A DNA stretch of 8,952 nucleotides from Candidatus Zixiibacteriota bacterium. GTDB lineage: Bacteria; Zixibacteria; MSB-5A5; SM1-73. Numbering within the stretch: position 1 is the first letter of the stretch; each line of letters starts with the position of its first letter. The notes under the pieces are model-generated. The model was not told the origin of the DNA and ran no database searches. It saw only the letters and a list, made by a program, of their open reading frames with translations. Below, in pieces: positions 1-6,565 of the stretch. Position numbers and translations under genes: made by a program. The stretch lies in assembly GCA_023127875.1 (NCBI GenBank), contig JAGMFA010000082.1, positions 1-8,952 on the forward strand, in the 5' to 3' direction.

Positions 1-26
1 TTACCCTTCTCTCCGGTCTGTACAAT

Positions 27-47
27 GGGAGGGGGCAAGGGGGAGGG
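27..47 (+). other. G-quadruplex-type motif downstream of the glycosyltransferase gene
   Basis: Four G-runs of 3, 5, 5 and 3 bases are separated by loops of 1, 3 and 1 bases, which satisfies the usual G4 pattern with very short loops. It lies about 35 bases beyond the stop codon of the minus-strand glycosyltransferase, so a readthrough transcript would carry the C-rich complement. No hairpin terminator is visible in positions 1-81. A 12-base direct repeat (CTCCGGTCTGTA) occurs at 11-22 and again at 96-107, the second copy lying inside the gene's 3' end. A role in transcription ending is only a guess. Confidence 0.4.
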
Positions 48-81
48 TGATTATGTCAATTTATTTAATTCGTTTGCTATA

Positions 82-2496
82 CTACGGTGAAACACCTCCG
101 GTCTGTAGCAACGAATCCACCAGATAGAGCTTCTGTTGAGCGTCGTTCAGCGATGGATCAAGCATAAGGCTGGTTTCAAATTCTGTCCTGGCCTCTTTTA
201 GCTTCAACTGCTTGGCATGAGCCAAACCTAAATTATAATGATAGACCGCATTTTGTGGATCCAGACTTATAGCTTTTTCCAGCAGAGGTATGGCTTCGGC
301 TCCACGTTGGGTATGGTCATAAAGAATGCCTAAATTGGCATATGCTTCAGCAAAATCCGGTTTTAGGGAGAGTGCCTGCTTAAGATACGTCTCAGCCAGA
401 TCTATTTCTCCTCTTTGTACGTATACTGTCCCTAGATTAAAATGTGCCTTCGCTTGGATACGGTCATGGTCCAGATTGCGGAGATCTCCTTTTGAAGCCA
501 GAGTCTCCAGATCGTAGGCGACATCCCTTTGAGTGGATGAGGGATGGATAACTCTTTCGAATCTTTCTATGGCTGAATCGGATTTCCCTTCAGCTAAGTA
601 GATTTCGCCCAAAAGCAATTGGCCCTCGAAAAAGGGCTGAACATTTGAAAGGCCCTGAATCAGGGTCTGTTTTGCTTTCTGAGTCTTGCCATTTTTCCAG
701 TAACTCAAAGCCAGATTCATGTATGCATTTGGAGAGTAGCTTTTAAGTTGTACCGCCCTTTTTGCCATCTGTTCTGTCTTATCGTAAAGTCCTTGCTGGA
801 GGTAAATTGCTGAGAGGTTATTATAGGCTTTATCTTCATCCGGATTCAATTCCAGCTCAGTTAGAAACTCCTTTTCCGCATTATCATATTCCCCCCTCCT
901 AAAGAACACCATCCCTCGGTTGAGGTGAGCCCGACTAAGGTGGGGATTCAGCACTAAGACGGAGTCGTATTCCTTCAAAGCCAAATCCAGTTTGCCTTGT
1001 TTTAGATAAACATTTCCCAGACTAAAATGAGCCTGCGAGAAGTCTCCCACCCCTAAATGGTAAGCGTTTGAATTAGTCAAAATCAAAAAAGGAAATAGGA
1101 TTAAAAAAAACAACTTTAAAGAGGAGATGTCTTTTTTGAAAAGTCTTTCAGCAAGCCACACCAGTGAAAAACCAGAGAATATGATCAGAAACGGGATAGC
1201 CGGCAGTCTGAATCGAGCGGTGACAAAAAACATCACCACGGTGACCATGTAAGAGAAGACAAACAGAATGGGCAAAGATACTTCCTTTATTTGATCCTTC
1301 AGTTGACCGGAACCGATTTTTGCACGACGCCCACCCACCACCAACATGGATAAGATCATTCCCACCAAGCCCAAGGGTCCAATGAACCAGAATCCCAAAG
1401 GTAGAATGCGGATGAGGGAGGTATACCTGCGAAAGAAATATATATCCTGATTATTGCTGATCTCGAATCGATTCCAGAAAAGATAGAGCTTTTTGATCAA
1501 AAGCTTCAAACCCTGTGCGGTATTTTTCAGATGGAAATCAATCCCCTTTTTATAATAGAAATTCGAAATCTCAGAAGGTTTCAAGCTTCTGCCAGTCTCC
1601 TCTTCTGCCATCTGTTGAAAATCCCGATATTGCCAATCTTCCTTGTAAAAGATGGCGCTCACGCCGTCTGAGTTTTTATTGTTTCCAATGTAAAAATTTA
1701 TGCCGCCTTGGGAGGCGATCAAAACTAAGTCGCCACCGACAACCAGGTTTCTTAAGGTGACCGGCGAAATTATCAGAATGCTTCCCAAAAGAAATAAAGC
1801 CGAATAGGTAAGAATTTTTTTAAATGGTTTTTCTTTTTTGAAAACAAGGAAGACCCATAGCCAGACAAACGGAATAAAGAAAAGAATGTTAGGTCGGGTG
1901 ATGGCGGAAAATCCCAGAACCATCCCACAGACAAACCATCTGGATAATTTGGGAGCTTCCTTGGTTTTGAGCAGGAACAGTATCAGCAGAAGATCAAAAA
2001 AAACCAAAAATGAATCCAAAAGCAGTTCACCTTCAAAATACAAAAGCATTCCATAACTGGCGGCGATCAAACCGGATACAACCGCAACCTTCCGGTTAAA
2101 CAATTTCTTCGCCAGAAAATAGACCAAAACGCAGGAGAAGGAGCCGATGAGGTGTTGAATCACCCTCGGGATGATATACGAATGTCCAAATATCTTGTAG
2201 ACTGCGGCCAGGAAGTAAGCATAGAAAGGAGCTCTGAAGAATACCTTTCCGCCGATCCAATTTCCACTGGCTATGTTCTGTGCCCACACATCATGATACA
2301 AAGGGTCCATGGTGGGAGAGAAGAAATGGGGGCTGCTTTTTATCTGAAGCAGGTATACGATCCTTAAAGCGAAGGCAAGAACAAAGATTGCCAAAATCCA
2401 TATTTTCTCTCTGTCTTTGTCCGGGATTCCTTTAAACATACACAAAATATATCCGTCCGCATCTGCTTTGTCAAACAAAAGCAGATTTGATTTCAC
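82..2496 (-). CDS. PMT/GT39-like membrane glycosyltransferase with C-terminal TPR repeats
   Basis: This is probably an inner-membrane transferase that takes a sugar from a polyprenyl-phosphate carrier on the outer face; the acceptor is unknown. In the 804-residue reading, TM1 is at about 32-50. It is followed by a loop with acidic residues D64 and D69, then W71, and a conserved-looking FFRAPFYAYFLA stretch near 86-97, the usual start of PMT_2/GT39-type enzymes. Many further membrane segments run to about 475 (120-176, 186-220, 230-245, 365-388, 408-475), with an ARFRLPAIPF motif at 427-436. Residues 487-784 form about eight TPR units, with typical NLGxxY and LxPxxxxAY signatures; by topology these probably lie outside the membrane. 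The longest reading starts at GTG (2496), but that GTG is the end of the GGAGGTG that would be its own ribosome site. The ATG at 2439 (785 residues, MFKGIPDK) puts a short basic and acidic tail before TM1 and is at least as likely. The exact substrate cannot be told. Confidence 0.85.
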   Translation of the reverse strand: MKSNLLLFDKADADGYILCMFKGIPDKDREKIWILAIFVLAFALRIVYLLQIKSSPHFFSPTMDPLYHDVWAQNIASGNWIGGKVFFRAPFYAYFLAAVYKIFGHSYIIPRVIQHLIGSFSCVLVYFLAKKLFNRKVAVVSGLIAASYGMLLYFEGELLLDSFLVFFDLLLILFLLKTKEAPKLSRWFVCGMVLGFSAITRPNILFFIPFVWLWVFLVFKKEKPFKKILTYSALFLLGSILIISPVTLRNLVVGGDLVLIASQGGINFYIGNNKNSDGVSAIFYKEDWQYRDFQQMAEEETGRSLKPSEISNFYYKKGIDFHLKNTAQGLKLLIKKLYLFWNRFEISNNQDIYFFRRYTSLIRILPLGFWFIGPLGLVGMILSMLVVGGRRAKIGSGQLKDQIKEVSLPILFVFSYMVTVVMFFVTARFRLPAIPFLIIFSGFSLVWLAERLFKKDISSLKLFFLILFPFLILTNSNAYHLGVGDFSQAHFSLGNVYLKQGKLDLALKEYDSVLVLNPHLSRAHLNRGMVFFRRGEYDNAEKEFLTELELNPDEDKAYNNLSAIYLQQGLYDKTEQMAKRAVQLKSYSPNAYMNLALSYWKNGKTQKAKQTLIQGLSNVQPFFEGQLLLGEIYLAEGKSDSAIERFERVIHPSSTQRDVAYDLETLASKGDLRNLDHDRIQAKAHFNLGTVYVQRGEIDLAETYLKQALSLKPDFAEAYANLGILYDHTQRGAEAIPLLEKAISLDPQNAVYHYNLGLAHAKQLKLKEARTEFETSLMLDPSLNDAQQKLYLVDSLLQTGGVSP

Positions 2497-2523
2497 CTCC
2501 GGTTTTCTGTGAAATTCTCTGAG

Positions 2524-2552
2524 ATTCTGGTCTTGGTTTAAAGTTGCGACAA
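2524..2552 (-). promoter_or_regulatory. Possible promoter of the glycosyltransferase gene
   Basis: Reading the minus strand, TTGTCG (2552-2547) and CAGAAT (2529-2524) are separated by 17 bases. Each matches the sigma70 consensus at 4 of 6 positions. The position, 30 to 90 bases before the two candidate start codons, is plausible. It is weak and could be chance. Confidence 0.25.
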
Positions 2553-2586
2553 GACGAAGAGAGGAATCAGGGAGGTTCTTTCATTT

Positions 2587-2610
2587 GTCACAGACGCACT
2601 CGTCCGTGAC
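2587..2610. repeat. Hairpin, 10-bp stem with one mismatch
   Basis: GTCACAGACG pairs with CGTCCGTGAC across a CACT loop, with a single A-C mismatch. It stands directly before the fold-back element at 2618-2706 and may be part of the same repeat cluster. No T-run follows on either strand, so it is not a standard intrinsic terminator. Confidence 0.5.
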
Positions 2611-2617
2611 CAGAAAA

Positions 2618-2706
2618 GTAGGTCAAGCATGGCGTCCAAGCGGATCCGTAGGATAGCCTGGTTGATCCATATGGATCAACCAGTCCTTCGGACATGGTTG
2701 ACCTAC
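2618..2706. repeat. Fold-back element with GTAG...CTAC ends and a perfect 26-bp core palindrome
   Basis: The outer arms are GTAGGTCAAGCAT (2618-2630) and ATGGTTGACCTAC (2694-2706), reverse complements at 12 of 13 positions. Inside lies a perfect 26-base palindrome at 2658-2683 (CTGGTTGATCCAT and its complement, no spacer), then a small GTC-CTTCG-GAC hairpin at 2683-2693. The last 18 bases through 2711 (ATGGTTGACCTACAAACT) recur exactly at 6677-6694. It has no coding capacity. It looks like a member of a dispersed palindromic repeat family; whether it moves, or is transcribed, is unknown. Confidence 0.65.
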
Positions 2707-2711
2707 AAACT

Positions 2712-3042
2712 GAAGGGATTCACCGCGAGCGGAGATGCGTGACCTGCGAAACTGGTATTTCTGACCTTACTGACCTTACTGGTGGTTATTTTTAATTTTT
2801 TTTCAGCCGTACAGTTCATACCAGTGGATATGCTTGAACTACGAATTATGAACTGTGCATGTATCATATATTCGTCTCCAATAAAGGTGGAGCTATCCTT
2901 TTCACCATTAAAGATATGGTTCGAGGCTCACCATAATATGGTTAATATGCCCTTTGTGGTAAAATAAAACGCCCGACCCCCTTCGACTGTGCTATGAGCG
3001 GGAAAAGGTTTCCTCTACGTCTTTCTTGTTGGGGGGCATGAA
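2712..3042. other. Gene-free stretch with small palindromes
   Basis: No convincing gene is seen here. An open frame of 61 codons (from 2782) has no ribosome site and no recognisable protein. Visible structure: TGACCTTAC twice in tandem near 2762-2780; an inverted repeat ACAGTTCATA (2811-2820) with TATGAACTGT (2847-2856) across 26 bases; and a 13-base palindrome ACCATAATATGGT at 2930-2942. The part from about 2780 to 2970 is visibly richer in A and T than its surroundings. The small palindromes could be protein-binding sites, but nothing ties them to a gene. Confidence 0.4.
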
Positions 3043-3112
3043 CCCTTCGCTATGCTCAGGACAAGCCCTTCGGCAAGCTTAGGATAAACCCTTCGGCAAG
3101 GCTCAGGGCATG
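3043..3112. repeat. Three tandem copies of a 23-24-bp unit
   Basis: Units start at 3043, 3066 and 3089, each beginning CCCTTCG and containing CAAG or TATG followed by CTCAGG or CTTAGG. The first two are exactly 23 bases and the third has one extra G. The unit resembles the CCTTCGGCAAGCTCAGG-type dispersed repeat that I recall from many environmental genomes. Copies differ at several positions, so they are not freshly duplicated. Confidence 0.6.
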
Positions 3113-3122
3113 CCCACCCTAA

Positions 3123-3158
3123 CCCTCCCTTCCTACGGATCTTCGATATCAGGGAGGG
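3123..3158. repeat. Inverted repeat CCCTCCCT / AGGGAGGG
   Basis: Eight bases at 3123-3130 are the exact reverse complement of 3151-3158, with 20 bases between. It sits between the tandem triplet and the fold-back element at 3167. No T-run follows on the plus strand, so it does not read as a clear terminator. Confidence 0.45.
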
Positions 3159-3166
3159 AAAGAAGC

Positions 3167-3283
3167 TGTAGGGACAACTTCCCGCCTATGGTGGTTCGAC
3201 CGTGCTCACCATCCTGAGTAAGTCGAAGGACGGGATGTTCCACCCGGACGGGTGGTCGTCCGACCACATGAGTTGTCCCTACA
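3167..3283. repeat. 117-bp fold-back element with perfect 13-bp TGTAG...CTACA ends
   Basis: The terminal arms TGTAGGGACAACT (3167-3179) and AGTTGTCCCTACA (3271-3283) are exact reverse complements. Inside are a 7-bp hairpin GTGGTCG-TC-CGACCAC (3252-3267), a 6-bp stem ATGGTG/CACCAT (3188-3212), and a CTCACCATCCTGAG-type stretch that resembles other dispersed repeats. Size and ends recall a miniature inverted-repeat element, but no target duplication is visible at the borders and it encodes no transposase. The ends match the pattern of the elements at 2618 and 8654. Confidence 0.65.
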
Positions 3284-3420
3284 AACCCAAAAATGCGAGG
3301 ACCGCCTTCATCATTTTTGCCATCCTCTGTTTCGCCTGCCAGCCATGGGCGGCATATCTACCTCATTGTCAAGAAGCAACGTACTACAGAGTAATACAGT
3401 AAAGTAATATCTGATTCCTG
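3284..3420 (+). other. Stretch with a signal-peptide-like decayed reading frame
   Basis: One plus-strand frame reads FIIFAILCFACQPWAAYL around 3310-3360, a hydrophobic run ending in FAC, much like the start of an exported lipoprotein. The frame stops at 3402. Its only upstream ATG codons lie inside the fold-back element before it, with no ribosome site. It may be the broken start of a lost exported gene, or chance. Nothing else is recognised in this stretch. Confidence 0.2.
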
Positions 3421-3461
3421 AATACACACAAAATCAAATTTACTTTCTGCAAAAACAATAC

Positions 3462-3490
3462 TTGACATTTCGAGTGTAATAAGATTAAAT
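3462..3490 (+). promoter_or_regulatory. Sigma70-like promoter of the nuclease-NTPase gene
   Basis: A perfect TTGACA (3462-3467) is followed after exactly 17 bases by TTAAAT (3485-3490), which matches the -10 consensus at 4 of 6 positions, in an A/T-rich setting. Transcription would begin near 3497, about 95 bases before the 944-residue frame and about 20 bases before the small leader frame. This is the best promoter in the window and suggests the gene is expressed on its own. No clear operator palindrome overlaps it. Confidence 0.6.
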
Positions 3491-3517
3491 ATTAGTATTA
3501 ATAGGCAGGAGACATCT

Positions 3518-3553
3518 ATGGCGAAAGAGAACCTTTTCACTGGTATGGTATAG
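3518..3553 (+). CDS. Possible 11-residue leader peptide MAKENLFTGMV
   Basis: A strong ribosome site, AGGAG (3507-3511), sits 6 bases before ATG 3518. The frame runs 11 codons to TAG at 3551-3553 and ends 37 bases before the start of the nuclease-NTPase gene. It is in a different frame from that gene, which has its own TAA at 3585-3587 directly before its ATG, so the two are not one broken protein unless by frameshift. A small translated leader could control translation of the large protein. It could equally be a chance ATG near a purine run. Confidence 0.35.
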   Translation: MAKENLFTGMV

Positions 3554-3590
3554 GCGACTTGCGGTGGTAGCCGGAGAAAGGACATAAGGA

Positions 3591-6425
3591 ATGGGAAGGT
3601 TGAAAATATTAGCGGGGGGAGATTCACAACAGGCACAGGCACGAGCGCAGGGCAAGCTTTTTGAAAAACTAATGAGCGAGGTATTAGAGCAGTTTGGCTA
3701 TCAGATCGATAAGCCAATAAATGTAAATTATGCAGGCATGGAAATCGATGTTGAAGGCAGACATAGAGCAACGGGAATTCCAATGTATGCAGAGTGTAAG
3801 TGCTGGGAAAGAAAGGTTGATTCCCCCTCACTACAAGCATTCATGGGCAAATACTGGACCCGTTGGTCCAAGGATAGACGCAGTCATGGTCTTTTTATTG
3901 CGTTACCAGGTGTCAACAGCCACGCAATGGGATTTTATCGGGAGCACATCGAGGGTAACAAGGAATTCACGGTGAAGCTATCTCAGGAAATAGATGTGTT
4001 GGATGCGATTCAAGGGCGGGGTTCCATCTTAAGTCACGATGCTATAGCTGGGTTTATCAAGGACAACGTGGGAAAACCAGGAGACTCATACCTATTGTAT
4101 ACCGATCGGGGCTTATTCTGGGTTCAGTTGGTAATTCCTCAAGGAGCAGGAATCCCTAGTCAAGTAACCCTCTTCGATGGAAAAGGTGACCCAATTACAG
4201 ATAAATCAACTGCTGACTATCTGATGCTACTATACCCACCGATTAAAGATCTTGAGTGGGTTACGATTGGAGGTGCGGGAATTAGACCAAAGACTATGCA
4301 CGAAAACGTAGAACAGATAGTCAAAGTTACAGGAAGTTCAGAATGTTTTGAGTATCAGTTCCCAGCCTCACCCGAGCACTTTGTTGGCAGACAAATGGTT
4401 CTTAATAAACTTGATTCTTTCGTAGAGAAGGTCATAAAGAAACAAACCTCGTGTAGGGGGATTTTGTTTCAGGCCAATTCAGGCTGGGGCAAAAGCTCGG
4501 TAGTTCTTGCCTGCGTGAATCGTCTCCAAAAAATGGGCCACTTTGCAATTGCGATAGATTCCCGGACCGCCTTGTCAGTTCAATTCATTCTCCGTGTAAT
4601 AGAATATACCCTCAAGGAGTTTGGAGACCTAGGAGGCATTCTCCGGGGTGGAACTATTCCTCAGACTATAACCGGATTTGAAGGTGCAATGGAAACGCTT
4701 TTAAGGGTCGGCAAGTCCCTTGAAGCTAACAACAAGGTTATGTTCATATTTCTAGACCAGTTCGAGAATATATTTTCTTTAACCGAAACCCTGAGACCGA
4801 TCACGGATCTGTTACTGAGAATATCTGATGCCCAAAGCGGCGTTGTTCTGGGTTTTGCATGGAAAACAGATCTAATTGGTTCAACGCATGAGTTTCCTTA
4901 CATATTGCGCGATAATATCACAGCAGCCAGCGAGCGAATTGATTTGGACACATTCTCTGACGTAGAAACGACAGCTCTTCTATATAAACTTAGCCAGGAA
5001 TTAGGAACGCCTCTGAGAAAAGACCTAGAGTTCTTTCTCTCTGAGTTTTCTCAAGGTTATCCGTGGTTGTTGAAGAAGCTTTGCGCGCACGTGAAATCTC
5101 AGCGTGAATCTGGAGTTCCCCAGTCAGAGATAGCCAATAGCCTTCTGAACATTGAACAGCTTTTTCATGAGGATCTACGTGGTTTATCATCGGATGAGGA
5201 AGATGTTTTACGTAGAATATCCAAGGTGGCACCTGTAAGTTACTCCGAATTAAGCGACGACTTGAGACCCCAAGTAGTTCAAAGCTTAGTAAATCGTCGA
5301 TTGCTAGTTAAGATCGGTACCAAGCTAGATGTGTATTGGGACATCTTCCGGGATTACCTTAATTCTGGCAGTGTGCCTATCCAAGAGAACTATATACTGC
5401 GCACTTCGGTAGGAAGTGTGCTCACAGCGACCAAGTGTTTAGTTGATTCAAAGAGCGCACTTAAGATGTCCGAGTTCCAGACTCGATTTGGGTGGAAATC
5501 AAAGCAATCTTTATACAATGTTACTCGAGACATGAGGCTGATTGGGCTCGCTGAAGTATATGGGGGGAAAATCATTCTGCAAATTAAATTTCCTCCCGCT
5601 GAAAAAAACTTCCAAGAATCCTTTAGGGCTCACCTGAGAGAAAGACTCCCGCGCAACCGTCTCGTTCGGCGATTAATGGATACTCTGGACGAAAAAGCTA
5701 CCTTGACATTGGGCGAGGTTTCTCGTATGATCGCTGAGTGGTGCCCTTACATTTCTGCTTCGGCCCGAACCTGGGAAACTTATGGCCGCACTTTCGCGGA
5801 TTGGATGGATGCAGCCGATTTAGCAATCTACGACCCGAGAGAAAGTGCTCTCAATCGCTACACTCCGGGCACGGAACTTCGAGAGCGTCAATTTCGTTTT
5901 GCAAAGCGTCGCGGCGGTGAAAGGTTTCCTTCAATTCAATACACACCAGTTATTAGCGTCGCTTCTAGGATAATGAATGCAGTGAGCAATAGAACAAGAA
6001 TTGACTGGACAGGCCTTAGCAAAAGCACGATCGCGAAATCATTAGCCGCACTGGAGGATCTAGGGTTTCTTACTCGCAAGGCAAATACAATAACGATAAC
6101 AACCGATCTTCATACCCTTGTTTATTCCAGTGACAAACGCATCAAACTTTTCTCTGATCGGGCATTGAGGATGAAGTCTTTTGCAGTATTCATTGAGATA
6201 CTAAAATCCTACAAAGAGACAGGGGCAACCTTGCAGCAGCTGGCAATGGCGGTTACTCATACACTCCACTTGGACTGGAAGTTGAGTACAGCTGAGACTA
6301 GTACCAAGATTATGCTAGACTGGGCTCGACACACGAACCTAGCTCCTGGTGTTTTCGCGAAAATTGGAAAAGGACCAAAAAAGGGATGGAAGAAGAAAAG
6401 AAACGAACAACAGTCATTACTTTGA
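3591..6425 (+). CDS. Mrr-like nuclease - STAND NTPase - winged-helix protein, candidate anti-phage effector
   Basis: This is probably a cytoplasmic single-protein defence effector. By family knowledge, NTP-driven switching of the STAND module would unleash the nuclease on DNA. Residues 15-140 look like a PD-(D/E)XK Mrr-type fold: GKLFEKLM (21-28) with E25, D53 in GMEIDVEG, and the catalytic-type E68-C-K70, then SLQAFMGKY (80-88). Residues 150-245 are an unassigned, beta-rich-looking linker domain. The NTPase starts at FVGR (264-267). Walker A is ANSGWGKS (295-302), with A in place of the first G, which the [AG]x4GK[ST] rule allows. Walker B is FIFLDQFEN (385-393), with the DQFE signature of STAND NTPases. 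Residues 530-590 form a winged helix ending YWDIFRDYL, and further winged-helix-like stretches follow near 600-666, 690-750 and 785-842. A very basic tail (926-937) ends the protein. The start ATG follows AAAGGA by 8 bases, with an in-frame stop just upstream. The gene stands alone. All core catalytic residues seem intact. Phage defence is inferred, not shown. Confidence 0.8.
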   Translation: MGRLKILAGGDSQQAQARAQGKLFEKLMSEVLEQFGYQIDKPINVNYAGMEIDVEGRHRATGIPMYAECKCWERKVDSPSLQAFMGKYWTRWSKDRRSHGLFIALPGVNSHAMGFYREHIEGNKEFTVKLSQEIDVLDAIQGRGSILSHDAIAGFIKDNVGKPGDSYLLYTDRGLFWVQLVIPQGAGIPSQVTLFDGKGDPITDKSTADYLMLLYPPIKDLEWVTIGGAGIRPKTMHENVEQIVKVTGSSECFEYQFPASPEHFVGRQMVLNKLDSFVEKVIKKQTSCRGILFQANSGWGKSSVVLACVNRLQKMGHFAIAIDSRTALSVQFILRVIEYTLKEFGDLGGILRGGTIPQTITGFEGAMETLLRVGKSLEANNKVMFIFLDQFENIFSLTETLRPITDLLLRISDAQSGVVLGFAWKTDLIGSTHEFPYILRDNITAASERIDLDTFSDVETTALLYKLSQELGTPLRKDLEFFLSEFSQGYPWLLKKLCAHVKSQRESGVPQSEIANSLLNIEQLFHEDLRGLSSDEEDVLRRISKVAPVSYSELSDDLRPQVVQSLVNRRLLVKIGTKLDVYWDIFRDYLNSGSVPIQENYILRTSVGSVLTATKCLVDSKSALKMSEFQTRFGWKSKQSLYNVTRDMRLIGLAEVYGGKIILQIKFPPAEKNFQESFRAHLRERLPRNRLVRRLMDTLDEKATLTLGEVSRMIAEWCPYISASARTWETYGRTFADWMDAADLAIYDPRESALNRYTPGTELRERQFRFAKRRGGERFPSIQYTPVISVASRIMNAVSNRTRIDWTGLSKSTIAKSLAALEDLGFLTRKANTITITTDLHTLVYSSDKRIKLFSDRALRMKSFAVFIEILKSYKETGATLQQLAMAVTHTLHLDWKLSTAETSTKIMLDWARHTNLAPGVFAKIGKGPKKGWKKKRNEQQSLL

Positions 6426-6487
6426 TTGAACATAAAAGATAAGCAGCTATATTCATTAGTGAAAGAAAATATATTTCAGACAAGACT
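6426..6487. other. Short spacer after the nuclease-NTPase gene
   Basis: No hairpin followed by T residues is found directly after the stop at 6423-6425. The nearest strong stem-loops on the plus strand are the hairpins from 6563 onward, which might end transcription although no T-run follows them. Confidence 0.4.
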
Positions 6488-6565
6488 TCATTTTAGGTTT
6501 TTGTACCCATCCAATGTTGGTTTCGTCCATAATTCATGGTTGTCATCGGGCAAAGGTTCAAGTTG
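6488..6565 (-). pseudogene. 3' remnant of a paralogue of the neighbouring exported-protein gene
   Basis: Read on the minus strand, 6565 to 6488 gives 25 codons and a TGA that align without gaps to the last 25 codons of the gene ending at 6725; 15 of 25 residues are identical. Shared features include LxPLPxDN, LWxKxTLDGY and the final L-basic-stop. The 15 bases spanning the stop and the sequence beyond it (TCAGACAAGACTTCA, at 6476-6490 and 6713-6727) are identical. Upstream of the 25 codons the similarity ends exactly where the hairpin at 6563-6589 begins, and a stop (TAG at 6577-6575) follows four codons later. It is therefore the tail of a lost tandem paralogue, or a partial duplication, cut off at a repeat. 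Divergence shows the duplication is old. Confidence 0.75.

Noticed and set aside
3043..3112. CRISPR array
   Set aside because: The three units are directly adjacent with no unique spacers, and no cas gene is present.
3185..3240. tRNA-like T-loop (GGTTCGACC)
   Set aside because: No acceptor, D or anticodon stem of the right spacing can be built; the text belongs to a dispersed repeat.
3167..3283. Insertion sequence
   Set aside because: It is only 117 bases, has no transposase and no visible target duplication; kept as a fold-back repeat instead.
3518..3593. Nuclease gene starting at ATG 3518 with a frameshift error
   Set aside because: The 3518 frame stops at 3551 and the large frame has its own stop at 3585 and a proper ribosome site before 3591, so no sequence error is needed.
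3358..3840. 160-codon minus-strand open frame
   Set aside because: Most of it overlaps the well-supported nuclease gene and its promoter on the other strand, and the translation has no family likeness.
6386..6442. 18-codon frame overlapping the 3' end of the nuclease gene
   Set aside because: There is no properly spaced ribosome site, and it falls in a Lys/Glu-coding A-rich stretch where such frames arise by chance.
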